Notes: generated from the sequence alone by a model not told the origin. 64,000 bases of DNA from Strongylocentrotus purpuratus (GCF_000002235.5 NW_022145605.1:32983774-33047773); one strand, 5' to 3'. Positions 18,725 to 31,050 are shown, counted from the stretch's first letter. Program-made: numbers and translations.

Positions 18725-21700
18725 TTACAAGTAATCGGTGTCCTCATCATCTGATGCAAGTTCGTTGAACCCGTGGCCGAGGTAGAAATGATCACCAAGG
18801 GCATGAGAGCAGAGCATTGTCTGCACCTCGGCGTCGTTGTGATCTACCTGCAATTGAGCGATACATGACCATTCTGATGAATAATAGTAAATCATAATAA
18901 GTAATACTGAATAATGATGATAATAAATAATAATAATAATGTTCATATTAAATACTGAAAAAGCTAGATTTAAAATGCACATATCCATTTAAAGGTGATG
19001 TTTAGTTTGCCTATTCATGGAGTCCCCCCTCCGGCAGATACCGCTTGTCTTGGGCAGTTAAAAAGTGCTCCATGTTTGGTTTCATATTAATAAATGAATA
19101 CAATATAGAATGTTTTAATACTTTCGGATTTTATTTACTTTAACTGTGCTAAGTTGGAAACATTGAAGTGATGGAATTCGAGCCCAAGCAACTTTAATGT
19201 ACTTTTTTGTTATAAAATTATTAAGAGAAAAACAAAGTATATATTGAACAATTCCAAAGAAGCCGAAGTTTGGTTACTAACTGTCAAATTTAATTGATTC
19301 CATGAATAAACTTCAGAAGAACCAGTACTTGAAATGTCCATTCAGTATTCTAGAAGAAATGGTTCCGTGATCTTTCTTACATCTTAATTTCCTCTGCAAA
19401 GCATCCAGCACAAGCTCTGGGGTTTATGGTCCAGAGTAAGAAGATGCCAAACCATTGGCTTTCCTCATCCATATTCTTATGTTTCCTTTTTTTAACTCTC
19501 TCATTTTCTCTGTTTCTATCCTTCATACTATTCTATGACTATGAAATATAATGTATATATTTTCAAACTCTCTCTCTTTTTCTGTTTCTCTCCTTCTTTC
19601 CTATGTGTCATGCCCTTTACAAAAACGTTTAATTAATTATTTATTATTATTATTACATTATTGTATGACTATGATATACATGTATAGATTTGTAAGAAAT
19701 TTTGCTTTTGTGAGTTAAATTTCTAAACCCCATGTAATTCAAAACAAACCCATTTCAATTTCAATTTCAAGTTTAATATAGACTAGCACATGCATGCACA
19801 GTTACGCAATCGAATTGACGCCTTTGGTGCAAATGACACGCTTTCATCATAATTTTACCCACCTCATTCATTGAGAGTTCTTTATTCAGTGTGGCAACTT
19901 CGGTCTTGGCTTCATGCAGTTCTTTTCTCAGCTTCGTTGAACAAATTTTGTGCCAGAAAAGGTAATTTGGAAAAAAATATAAAAGATAACAAATAAAAAT
20001 AGACTTGGAAAACTCATGTGAGCGCATGCAGTTACTATACGCATCTGAACTGTCTAAATTTATTTGTCTTATGCACTATTTACATCATGTGTAATTAGTG
20101 AAAATATTGTAAACTGTGGACAAATGTAAAATAAAAACATTAATTCCACTGTCCTCATGAATATGTTAGCAATTGTTTCAGTTTTCAGGCTCAGTTAATT
20201 GTTCCCAATTATTTTACATTTTTTCACAGTTTACATTTTTTTCCACTAAGTAGGCCTTGATAGCGCAAAACACATTAATTCCACTGTTAAAGACATAACA
20301 GAAGGTGAGTACCTCATATCAATCTGTTTGCATGCAGTTTTTATTGTAAAGATTAAACTAAAAGATTAAACTAAAAGAAAAGAGAAATAATGGTAGCTAT
20401 GCTTATTGTGTATATGCCCGAAAATGACCTATTGTGTGGTTGTTGTCATTAAATCGAAGAAGAAGAAAATATCTAATGTTCGGAATTCGACTTTAATTCT
20501 ATATATTTTATCAACACTGTTGAACACAATAATATAAAAACCAAAGTTTAAGGTCAGTTTAATACCTTCGCATTTTCCAGAACGAGTATACTGCTGGCTT
20601 GTGCCTGTTCGATGACGAACTCATTAAAGCTATGGTCCCATCCCTCAACTCTGATCTCAGTACCGCCACCCCCATCGCCTCCAATGGCATCTTCCATGAT
20701 GACGTCACCCCGCTTCTCGCATGCGATAAGTCGCTGAGGCGTTACCTTGGCGACTAAATGAAATTGATGCGGAAAATTCAACAGGCGTATGAACTATTAC
20801 AGTAAAATTATCATTCATTGAGGGTGATCATCACATATAATTTAGGCTTCTCACAACCTTTAAATAATAGGCAAGATTAAAGATTTCATCAATTTATGGG
20901 GAACGTCTCAAGCCAAGTGAATCTTGACATGGTTTTCTGTTGTCTGCTGCCTCGAGATCCAGCGAAATTACTGGAGCAAAAATAGGTGACAGTGAATAGC
21001 CAGAGTCCATAATAAGTGAAGGAGGTTCTTCAAAAATCTATTACACAGGATGTAAGGACTAATTTGAAGAGAATCTGAAATGGAGAGTATACTCGCATAG
21101 CTATACTATAAAACAAACCTGTTTATTGCTATACATTGTGCAATACAGAAAGACAAAATTTATTTCGTCAAATTGAAATTGAAATTGAATTTGACAATCG
21201 GAAATGTGAAATCTTGTTTTTCTTGCTAAAAGAACATTATAAATACACCATGAGTATAGGAGTAGATATCCACTCTGTCAGGAATCATTTTAGGGATCTC
21301 TTTATTTTTAGTGGAAATCCATGCTCAGAACAATAAAAGAATCGACACTCGAAAGAGTAAACCAAACCACTTTTTGGAGTGGATTTCATTATCATTTTGG
21401 AGGGGATTCAACTATCAACCTAAATGATCCCTAATATGACTCATAAACGAGCCTGGATAACCATTCCACTATTATCCGCACATGGCTATTGATATCATCA
21501 AAGTCATTCAATACAGATAACAGGCTCCTTCAAAAAAATATATATCTTGAGAAATGTAATTTCACAGTTATTTGTAATAAAAAATGTCCCCATTTTTTGA
21601 CTAACGCTCTCAAACCTTGGAACAATTTCTTGAATAATTTATTTTTTGAAATTTTGCCAAACAAATAAACAATAAAAAAAGCTTGTCATTAGCTTGCTCG

Positions 21701-23874
21701 ATATAACCATGGACCTACTAACGAAATCGTGCAATGAATTGCTTGAAAACAATTATTTTTTTTCGAGCAAAAGAGAAAACAACCCTGTCAAATTCAAGGT
21801 GATCAGACAATTAAAGTATTTGTTAATTCAAAGGCAATTTGGAAAATGTATTTTTTTTTGGTCGGGCAACGCTTCAGTTGATTTGATCAGTGGGGTATTT
21901 CATCAACATTTGTCCGCCGACAACTGTCAGCGCTGACTAAATTTGACCAATCAGAGGCCTGGAAAATAGTCGGTGAAAATAAAATTGTATGTAAAAATGA
22001 TATTAGTCTGTGAAAACCACCGACTAATTATTTCATGAAACGCCCACTGGCTTTGTGAGCTCTTTTAAGTCTCTCCTTATCCCTCGTATCGAAATATCAA
22101 TTATACATGATTGATAATACATATAGCTGATTACACTCATCAATACATGTGTGATAATGAAGAGAAGTTTGGATATTATAAATGATGTTTGCCAGAATTA
22201 GCACAGAAATATATGGCAAGAGCTGTGTACTATAATGTGTGTCCTCTATACTGCTGCAATGCTCGTATCATTTTATTATTTTGAGGGCAAAATCGAGGCT
22301 TTTTTATGTCATGAAAGACACAATATTTGTATTTTTAGGTCATAATCAAACTTGATCACGTAGCGTGGATGTTCGTGGAATTTCTCGTCTCATGTCAAAG
22401 AAGTCATTAAGAAATCAAGAACTGCCAAATAGGGATATTGCCATGTTGTAGTGAAAAGCTCCCTGGTCATATCTTTATCGTGTAAACGAAGGCCTCCATT
22501 TTCGACCATACACACTTTAATAGAAAAGTAGTTCCAAGGATGCTCGTTTACGACTTACAATTTAATAGAAAAGTAGTTCCAAGGACGCTCTTTTATAACA
22601 TTCACACTTTAATAGAAAATAGAAAAGTAGTTCAAATGATGCTCTTTTTTAGAAAAGTAGTTCCAAGGATGCCTTTTTATACCATACACACTTTAAATGA
22701 AAGTTATTCTCAAAGGATACTCTTTTACACCACACATACTTTAAATAGAAAAGTTGTTCCAAGGACGCTCTTTTACACCATTTACACTTCAATAGAAAAG
22801 TAATTCCAAGGATAGTTTTTTAAATGACATGATTTCTGCTGCGCAGTGCGCTGCCGGTCTACACATATTAGATCAGACTAGACAAAAAGTTGGACACATT
22901 TGATATCAATACAATGTTCAGAACTTAGGACCTTTGTCTCGCCGCGCAGTTGCAGTTCATTTACACCTTGAAAATAAAACCGCTTCGCGTGTGAACGAGC
23001 CATTAAAATCCCCCCCCCCCAAAAAAAAAACTACATAAAAACACACATAGGAGCATCACTATCCTGGCTGTGTAGTAAAAGCTGTGCTTTTGATTCTCAA
23101 CATTTCAAACACCACTGTACAAAACTCAACTGATTTCACTAAAAATCGGTACTTTAGTGACAATATTGATGACACCTAAACAGCAGTAAAATACATTTTT
23201 TTCAACTTACAGATGTTAAAAAGAATAATTTTAAAATTCAAATTGTAAGTCTACTGTCAAACTTTGCTTACAGCCGCATCGGCATGATTGTATGCAGTCT
23301 ATGCAATATTGTGTGGTGTGTGTATTTGTGTATGGGTCTAATAATACCTGCCTCACAGCAAGCATGCAGTGCTAAAGGTCAATACGCATTAGCATTGACT
23401 CTCTATGCTTTGCTGGAGTGCATAAAAACAGTAATTACCTTGTGAAGGGATCCGTGGGATGACTGCTCGACTGAATCTACGATCCCGCTCATTCCTCCCG
23501 TTTCGCATCTGTGAATGAGTGTCAGTCTCATCCTTCTCTCCATCATCCGTTGCTATATATACACCAAATTATTGCATAGCATAATCAATTAAGTAATACG
23601 TTTACATGCGTACTTACTAAATGTGAAATATTAAAATCAGGCAAAGTTACAAACATACAAAGAAGGTAACGAGGACAAATTCCAAACGCAATTTACTCCA
23701 AGTACCTATGAATATTTGAAGGTGCTGTATCCTGGGAATGAGGTTTGGTGTCATCTTTGATTCTCAACGTTGAAGCCCCCCTCATAGGACCTCTTCCCTC
23801 TGGAATCTGTGTTTTCCAGACTTCTGAAGTGCTGTTGGACGCAGTCTGTGGCAAGTCTTCCGTTTGAATACGTG

Positions 23875-23912
<38 letters not shown>

Positions 23913-23977
23913 GGGGGGGGGGAGAGAAAGGGACAAATAAAGGAGAAGATAAAAGAGAGTACGAGTCACAGACACTC

Positions 23978-24016
<39 letters not shown>

Positions 24017-24385
24017 AAAAGCGGGGGAAGAAGAAGAAAATAGAAAGAGATGGTGCGAGTGCGAGAAAGTCGGAAGAGACGGAAAGAAAAAAGAGAAAGA
24101 GAGAGAGTAAGAGAGAGAGAAAGAGGGACAGATAGAGAGGGAAAGAGAGAGAGAGAAAGGGAGAAGTAAAAGCGGGGGAAGAAGAAGAAAATAGAAAGAG
24201 ATGGTGCGAGTGCGAGAAAGTCGGAAGAGAGAGAGAGAGAGAGAAAAAAAGATAGAGAGGGAAAGAAAAAAGATAAAATGAGAGAGAAAGAGAGAGAGAG
24301 AGAAGGAGAGAGAGAGAGAGAGAAAGAGAGAGGAAAGAGAGAGAGAGAGAGAGGAAAAGAGAGAGAGGAAAAGAGAGAGAGGAAA

Positions 24386-24429
<44 letters not shown>

Positions 24430-25271
24430 GAAAAGAGAGAGCGAGAGAAAGAAGGAGAGAGAGAGAGAGATAGAAAGTTGATTGGAAACTGAAACAAATA
24501 GATCATTTTCCTAATTTGAATTCACGGACAATTTTCTTCTGCACATAATCTACATGTAGGCTAATACGTTTTTTTTCCTATTATCTCGTTAATCATGAGG
24601 ATGATAAAAACCAATGACTATTTGTTTTATGGCAATTATTTTTGCAATATTGACCATCTTTACAGACAGTCCGTCAAGTAGGATACGAAAATAACAGTAT
24701 TGTAATGCTCTTATTCAATTATTTTTGTATTCATCGATCATTGATATTAATTTTTGAAGGATTCATGATTTCTAGTTGAGTAAGTATTACCAAATGAGAA
24801 TAGTCATGCAAATAATTTCGCAACATTACCCTTCAACTTATTAGGAACAGAGACACCGGCTAAGCTACAGAGGGCACATACCCCCCTATCGAACAACCAC
24901 AAAATATTTTGCCTCGAAAGCTGGTCGATTTGTGGTCGGAGAGTTGATTGATAAGTCTGTTCCAGGCGGGCCGGTCACATCGAAATTCCTAAACCGACTA
25001 TAATTCCCAGTCCGCCCCTGCCCCCTCCATCGGCTACGCCCCTGACCAGAGAGATGACTGACTGCAGTACAGTGTACATGTCATGACAAAAGGAGCGGAA
25101 CATACCAGTGACGTCACTATGTTGTTCGATGAGATTGCCATGGCAACCGTTCTCCTCTTCAGTCCCGAGTACGGTGGTGAGAAGGTCCACTGCGGAATGA
25201 GCGGCGTCAAGCAGGTTTACCGCAGTCCGGGCCGCGTCCAAGAGCTTCTGACGCTCGCTCATAATTGATGT
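18725..25271 (-). CDS. Multi-exon gene of unknown function, acidic coiled-coil protein
   Basis: Not recognised. Exons in 5' to 3' order with matching phases: 25271-25106 (TSIMSERQKLLDAARTAVNL...), 23552-23439 (TDDGEKDETDTHSQMRNGRN...), 20753-20566 (AKVTPQRLIACEKRGDVIME... to SSILVLENAK), 19931-19863 (LRKELHEAKTEVATLNKELS), 18847-18725 (VDHNDAEVQTMLCSH... to ASDDEDTDYL, stop). All junctions are GT/AG and the frame stays open throughout. An ATG at 25262 could start translation, but a good pyrimidine-AG acceptor at 25272 and a phase-matched upstream exon suggest the gene begins further up. There is a helical/coiled segment near LENAKLRKELHEAKTEVATL and a strongly acidic end. No membrane segment is visible. 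A possible extra exon at 23856-23706 does not fit the phase. Confidence 0.6.
19000..19862. other. Introns of the minus-strand gene, nothing further seen
   Basis: AT-rich, no repeat or coding pattern that I can support. The same is true of 19932-20565 and most of 20754-23438 apart from the repeats listed separately. Confidence 0.4.
21889..22048. mobile_element. Short MITE-like inverted repeat
   Basis: AGTGGGGTATTTCAT at the left and ATGAAACGCCCACT at the right form imperfect inverted ends. TTTGTCCGCCGAC / CCGACTAATTA lie inside. Non-coding. Confidence 0.45.
22515..22815. repeat. Minisatellite, about 47 bp unit
   Basis: Roughly six diverged copies of a unit containing TAGAAAAGTAGTTCCAAGGA, TGCTCTTTTA and CACACTTTAA. 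Some copies are shortened. Confidence 0.8.
23876..24480. repeat. GA-rich microsatellite
   Basis: About 600 bp of (GA)n with AGAGGAAA variants, a G-run at 23911-23922, and a duplicated block with AAAGCGGGGGAAGAAGAAG at 24017 and 24168. Confidence 0.9.
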
Positions 25272-25435
25272 CTGGAAGCTAGAGACTAAGGCAGGCTTGC
25301 CGTTAGAACTTCTCTTTATTATATTACATTAAGAGTTATCTTACTTTGAACGACGGTTGGAAGAAGTGGGAAAATGTATGCGGCACGGATATTGTATTGG
25401 AAATGATAACAAAGAAATGAGGGCCCTCACTATAC

Positions 25436-25800
25436 CACAACCACCACCACAATTTTTACCAATACCACCACCACAACCATCATTACTGTCATCATAATTA
25501 TTATCAACATTACCACAACAACCCCATCACTATCATCACCATGATCATGACTATCATCAACACAACCACCACTATTATCACTACAATCATCGTTACCATA
25601 AACATCACCACCACCTTCACCACAAACCATCATCAATACCTCCATTACCACTACTACCACTGCATCCACCATCACATTCGCTACGGCCACCATCGCCAAT
25701 GTCCACCACAAACTAACATCATCATCACCACCACCACCACCCATACCAATACCACCATCATCATCACTACCATTATCAGCATCATCACCATCATGCACCA
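25436..25800. repeat. (CAT/ACC)n trinucleotide-rich tract
   Basis: Runs of CCACCA, ATCATC and CATCAC variants. Long Thr/Ile- or Asp/Val-rich frames here are artefacts. Confidence 0.85.
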
Positions 25801-25828
25801 CTTAGTGCGCATACAGGCGCAATCTTAC

Positions 25829-25910
25829 CAGTGCTCCTGCCTTGTCATGAGATGGTCCAGAAGAGAAGAAGCCAGGTAAAACTTGCTCGATCTCTATATC
25901 ATCAACCAGT
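25829..25910 (-). pseudogene. Candidate upstream exon interrupted by a MITE
   Basis: On the minus strand the frame reads LVDDIEIEQVLPGFFSSGPS then HDKAGAL and stops at a good GTAAGA donor in phase 0. That matches the phase-0 acceptor of the exon at 25271. Upstream, coding sequence ends at 25910 where a 268 bp inverted-repeat element begins. Beyond the element, an acceptor-like ACTACAG is followed by bases that would continue the same frame. As it stands, translation entering from that side meets a stop inside the element. Inference; needs transcript evidence. Confidence 0.4.
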
Positions 25911-26178
25911 CACTATGAATATGATGGACAAAGAAAGAGGACAAAATATACAGTTCCTCATTCTACCCTCAACAATTGCTGTGGTAGACAAAGGAACATT
26001 CCTTCACTGCAATTATGTAACATAAGTAGAACAGGTGAATGTGTATGTGACACCTGTTCTACACATTTTTTTATAATAGCAGTGAAGTGATGTTCCTCTG
26101 TCTACGACAGCAATTGTTGAGGGTAGAATGAGGAACTGTATATTTTGTCCTCTTTCTTTGTCCGTCATTTTCATAGTG
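25911..26178. mobile_element. Foldback MITE, CACTATGAA family
   Basis: Ends CACTATGAATATGATGGAC and GTCCGTCATTTTCATAGTG form long inverted arms that include AGAGGACAAAATATACAGTT and its complement. AGT flanks both sides. A related copy is at about 28095-28617. Confidence 0.75.
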
Positions 26179-26273
26179 AGTACACATACTGTAGTCATTA
26201 AAATCTGTTTGAAATATATGTACCTGTATTCATTGAGTGTCTGTCGAACAGGGATAAGTCAAAGGGATTCTAA

Positions 26274-27548
26274 TACCCCATTCACAGTGGCCTCAAACAC
26301 CGCGACAGCAGCGGGACTGTCCCGCTGCTGTCGCGGTGTTGTCTTCAGTGTGAAGGCTCGGACCCGTTATAAACTATCGCGGGATAACACCGCCTCGCGA
26401 TAACGCCGCGACAAACTATCGCTAGGTTCGCCTAGCTACAGCAGCGGGACAGTCCCGCTGCTGTCGCGGTGTTTACTCAGTGTGAAGGCTCTCCGCTATA
26501 ACACCGCGACAAACACGTGTGATTTGTTTACTTACCTATCACTGACCTCTTTTCTCCAGCAATGGGGAACATAAAGTGAAATAGAAATAAAGTAACCAGT
26601 GGATTCAAATTGATTTTATTATTATGTAGATATTATAATTATCCAAATAAAAATATTTCACACTTCAAAAAATTAAAATATTCTGACTGGAAGCAATAAA
26701 AATGCTAGTTTTTTAAAAAGTAATATGATCGAGCTATCTACAGGGCGTATCATAATAAAGGATATTGAAGTTTAATGACGATTTATATGAAAACTACTGT
26801 TTTCATAATCAAGCATTTTATGTCTGTTGTAAAGGACAGAATGTCCTCTTTTTAATGACACCCCGATTATACTACTACTGTCACAGTTGACTGAATAACA
26901 AAGCATTGCTGTCCACCATGTGAAAGGTGCACTGTGCCAAGTTTGATAACATTTCCTTCTTAGACACATAATCCACTCATTGTTCAGCATTTCAATATGT
27001 CTGGGCTGACACAAGCACTAATCTTTAGAATTTATCTGTGAATGCTAACTTGTCACGGTGCACCTTTCACATGGTGGACAGCAATGCTTTGTTATTCAGT
27101 CAACTGTGACAGTAGAAGTATGATTGGGGTGTCATTAAAAAGAGGACATTCTGTCCTTTACAACAGACATAAGTGCTTGATTATGAAATCAGTAGTTTTC
27201 ATATAAATCGTCATTAAACTTCAATATCCTTTATTATGATACGCCCTGTACATGAGGAAGAGTGTGTAAAGTACAGCTAGCGCGCGCAATTTCAAGCGAT
27301 CGAAAACCCCGCGCTGAAGTATTTCCGGTCATATCGGGGTCACTCGCGGGTCATGAGCCATGCATACACGTGTTTGTTACGGAGGTAATAAAAATCACCC
27401 GCTGCAGCGTGAATGGGTACATGATATTTATCCCGCTGCTGCAGCGGGATAACTTTTCTACTGTGAATGCATTTGTAGCGGTGTTATGGCGGTGTCGCCG
27501 CTCCGCTACAACGCCGCTACAAATTTCAAAACCACTGTGAATGGGGTA
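26274..27548. mobile_element. CpG-rich Harbinger-type foldback, TAA target
   Basis: Termini TACCCCATTCACAGTGG / CCACTGTGAATGGGGTA are flanked by TAA (26271-26273, 27549-27551). The interior is unusually GC-rich for the window and made of CACCGCGACAGCAGCGGG-type palindromes, including a 45 bp perfect palindrome at 26296-26340. There is no transposase. A second element is inserted in the middle. Confidence 0.8.
26741..27248. mobile_element. Mariner-like foldback nested in the Harbinger MITE
   Basis: Ends CAGGGCGTATCATAATAAAG / CTTTATTATGATACGCCCTG with TA on both sides. Arms of roughly 200 bp continue through TCCACCATGTGAAAGGTGCA and its complement. A TA target fits Tc1/mariner-type mobilisation. 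No coding frame. Confidence 0.8.
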
Positions 27549-27939
27549 TAAGAGCTATAAAAGGCTACATAGGACAATCCAAACATGGTTTCCTGGAGAA
27601 AAAAATGGTCATGGTGCTTTATTGTCAGACCACTTAACGTAGTTCTTATTCATTTTGCATTCCTACCTCTTCAACAAAAAAGGACAAAAAATAGAGCCTC
27701 ATAGGAGTGATGTATGCAAAATCGGTTCAATGACTTTGTAATTGCAATACAATCAAATTGATAGTGCTTGTTCATGTCATTTGTTGTCATTGGTGACTAG
27801 AAATTTAGTTCACCTGTTCCAAAACAATACACCGAATTGGTCTTAAACGAATCTGTTGCTTTTGTGATTTACAGGATTCTTTTTTTTAAATGTGTGTGTG
27901 TGGTTGTCAGGTTGTGGGTATGTTCACATAGCAAGTATT

Positions 27940-28075
27940 AGGGACTTTTAGATTTGCACGTCGACAGCTTTGACTGTAACGTGTGACGTCATTTTAAGGC
28001 ACTGTGCATGCGTCACGTCGTCTCAGTCGGCTATCGAGAATGCGTCAACCTTGATTTTCCTAAATCTAGTACGGT
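27940..28075. repeat. Partial AGGGACTTTTAGATTTG hairpin repeat
   Basis: Shares AGGGACTTTTAGATTTGCAC and GTGTGACGTCATTTTAAGGCA with the complete hairpin at 30896-31050. Only one arm is clear here. Confidence 0.55.
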
Positions 28076-28094
28076 ACTAATATATGCCGCGTGT

Positions 28095-28617
28095 GCATGA
28101 AATATACAGTTCCTCAAGTAGACAATAAGGAACATCCCTTCCCTGCTATTATGTAAAAATGTGTAGAACAGGTGTCACAAAGTGCATACTCACCTGTTCT
28201 ACACATTTTTACATAATATCAGTGAAGGGATCGTTCTACCACAGCAATAGGCTAGTTTCGTAATGTAACAAAATTTAATGCATACGTCTTTGTGAAGTGC
28301 CTCAATACAAATTATTTCATACCTGATAAGAATAATAGTATTTCAATAGTCATAATGCAACTGCTTATATTAAGTGTTGCTAGGTAGGTCAAGCCATAAT
28401 GTTTGTCCAACCTGGCAACAGCTAATGTATGCAGTTCGGATTCTGTCTATTGAAATACTATCATTCTTATCAGGTGAATAAAATAATTTGTATTGAGGCA
28501 CTTTATACAAAGACTTATGCAATAAATTTGGTTACATTACGAAAGTGGCCCATTGTTGAGGATAGAATGAGGAACTGTATTTTGTCCTCTTTCTTTGTTC
28601 GTCATGTTCATAGTGTT
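28095..28617. mobile_element. Second CACTATGAA-family element with nested foldback
   Basis: Outer parts match the element at 25911-26178 (ATATACAGTTCCTCA..., GTGTAGAACAGGTGTCACA, and the right end CTTTGTTCGTCATGTTCATAGTG). The middle, about 28247-28555, is a separate foldback. Its arms contain GTTACATTACGAAA, GCATACGTCTTTG, and TATTTCAATAG / CTATTGAAATA. Confidence 0.65.
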
Positions 28618-29009
28618 ACTTCCTGCATGCATGTATATCGTCGAGTACAATCTAAAAGATTTCTAATTGTAGTCAACATGGGCAGTTGAGTACGTTGACA
28701 CGCATGATCAGTCGGCGTTCGTCGTGTTCTCGTCCACATTTACGTCACTATTAACAAATTATTATCTATTCTCGTCACAATATGAATTAATTATGTAATT
28801 GGTAATTGTTGAAATTGTATTTATTGAAGAAAAAATGTATCGTAGCTCAAGAGCTAAATTACATGGAATATACAGACATCGCACATAGAAATACAGTGTA
28901 AACTACAGTCAATATCCCATTTACATTTTCAAAGATTCACACAAATAATCAAAGAGAGGATGGGAGAGTTTTACAGCTTATATACCCCGGTGTTAATTTA
29001 TCGGAATGG

Positions 29010-29295
29010 AACCAACTTTAGGCATACGTCTTTGACCAAATTATGTCACTCACCTGTTAAGAATAATTGTATTTCAATAGTTAGAATGCGAATTGCATAT
29101 ATTAGGCGTTGCTAGGTAGGGAAAGCCTGGATGTTTGTCCTACCTAGCAACAACTAATGTAGGTAGTTGACATTCTGGCTATTGTAATACAATTACTAGT
29201 ACAAGATGAATGAAATTGTTCGTATCAAGGTAGTTCACATAAACCATAAACGTATGCATTACATTTGGTTACATGACGAAAATGAGCTAGTTGCT
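29010..29295. mobile_element. Foldback related to the insert at 28247-28555
   Basis: Shares GGCATACGTCTTTG, AATTGTATTTCAATAG, GTTGCTAGGTAGG, CTACCTAGCAAC and GGTTACATGACGAAAAT with the nested element 700 bp upstream. A remnant also occurs near 44547-44590. Confidence 0.6.
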
Positions 29296-29734
29296 ACTCT
29301 TTTTCCTTATTTTTAATTTTTTTCTAATCTTTTGACAGGGTAGCCCATTCACCAACAAGTAGTGGTCTTCCATGGGGCCCTGAATAAACATGAACATATT
29401 TACATCGTTTATGAATTATTTATCTGGATAAAGTTATTCAATGAATTCACTCTATTAATCCTATGGCGCCATCACATCTTTGCTCTTGGCTCGAAATATA
29501 CAATATATACAATAAGGCACGGGCGTAAAACGGGCCCGGGGGGGGGGGGGGGTAAATCCACCCCCTCTTTGAAGGAGGGGATGTCTTGTTTAAATATCAG
29601 TCAACTTTTAAAGGAAAAACTATCGTTAAAGTCAATCAGTCAATCAATTTTGACAAAGGTAAACTAAGTGACTATTATAGTTGTGGAAACTTCTCTTTAC
29701 AATGCTATTGAAATGTTTAAAATAGGTTTCGAAC

Positions 29735-30138
29735 CGTATCCGGACACCTAACCCCTGGACATCCACCCCCGGATAACCACCCCAGTCAACTACCCCCTAG
29801 GGCAACCACCCTCTAGGACGACTACCCCTCAGGACAAATACCCCCGGACAACTAACCCAGATAACTACCCCCTAGGACAACTATCCCCAGACAACTAACC
29901 ACTAGGATAGTTCTCCAGGGGTAGTTGTCCTAGAGGTTAGTTGTCGGGGGGGGGGGGGTAGTTGTCTTGGGGGTATTTGTCCGGGGGCTAGTTGTCCTAG
30001 GGGGTAGTTGTCTGGGGGTAGTTGTCTGGGGGGGGGGGGTAGTCACCCTATCGGTTAGTCGTCCTAGGGGGTAGTTGACTGGGGTGGTTATACGAAGGGG
30101 GGGGGGGTTGATATCAAGGGGGTAGGTGTCCTAGAACC
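29735..30138. repeat. Inverted minisatellite, GGACAACTACCCCCTA unit
   Basis: The left half is tandem CCCC/GGACAACTACC units of about 16 bp. The right half is the complementary GTAGTTGTCCTAGGGG units. Outer ends GGACACCTA and TAGGTGTCC pair. Several long G-runs inside. A related array lies at about 56215-56515. Confidence 0.7.
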
Positions 30139-30719
30139 GTTTAGAACATCTTGAAATTAGTATTTTTTCTCCTTTAAAACACATTCTCACATTTATACCT
30201 TTCTCAGAGACAGCATTGAGTTCTGACCATGTAGGTACAGTTCGAAAGAAACCTTATTAAGAAATTAGGAAAAGTTGATTATAATTATGTAGTACGTAAG
30301 ACTTGATGTGTGTACATTTTGGTATAATAAAAATTGGATCAATCTTGTCAAAATTTACAAATATTATTTGATTTAAATTCTGATTTATTTACCGATAGCA
30401 ATACAGTATTACATTTCATACAATGTGTTTACATACACAAGAAGAGAAACTGTTGGTTGGTAAAAGGGGCCAGATAATGTGCTAGTCGGGCCTAACCCCT
30501 TAAACAGCTTATCAAAGTATTATGGTACAAATCAGGGTATAAAACGTTACAAAACAAAAATAATGAATTTACAATTACAATCGATACTTTAAAATTAAGA
30601 ATACTTAACAATATCCACTGCAATATCTTACAATGTAGCCTACAATATTGATATTTCAAATTTCGCACATCAAACATGGGTGCATATTTACAATAATAGT
30701 TTGGACCAAAACTTGTCAG

Positions 30720-30831
30720 CTATTTCCTATCATATTTCGAATAGGAGGCCCAAAAAGAGCAATCATTCTCAGGATTTATTCTACTATGCGGGCTACTATG
30801 CTGTTCTACCAAACGGACACACCAAGAATGG
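30720..30831 (+). CDS. Possible upstream LamG exon of the receptor gene
   Basis: Open between a TTGTCAG acceptor and a GTAAGC donor in phase 1, which matches the phase needed by the exon at 32082. It reads FRIGGPKRAIILRIYSTMRA then TMLFYQTDTPRMG, loosely like strands of a LamG/pentraxin fold. It is weak on its own; no other support. Confidence 0.25.
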
Positions 30832-30895
30832 GTAAGCTCTCATTAAAAAGAAAAAACTTTACCAGAACTCAACCTTTCTTTAAACCAGTTGTCTA

Positions 30896-31050
30896 TAGAG
30901 ACTTATAGATTTGTACGGCGACATAGTGTACTGCTACGTGTGACGTCCTTATAAGGCACTATGGCGTCATGTTAAGGCACTGCCAGTGCCTTTAAAAGGA
31001 CGTCACACGTAGCAGTCCACTATGTCGCCGTGCAAATCTAAAAGTCCCTA
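30896..31050. repeat. 155 bp hairpin element
   Basis: TAGAGACTTATAGATTTGTA pairs with the AAATCTAAAAGTCCCTA end. Internal CGGCGACATAGTG / CACTATGTCGCCG and CTACGTGTGACGTCC / GGACGTCACACGTAG are perfect inverted repeats. Likely a small MITE. Confidence 0.65.

Noticed and set aside
23706..23856. Extra exon of the unknown minus-strand gene
   Set aside because: Open with plausible AG and GT borders, but 151 bp breaks the phase between its neighbours, which join correctly without it.
25436..25800. Possible CRISPR-like or coding trinucleotide array
   Set aside because: Simple CAT/ACC repeat with no spacers, in a eukaryotic intron context.
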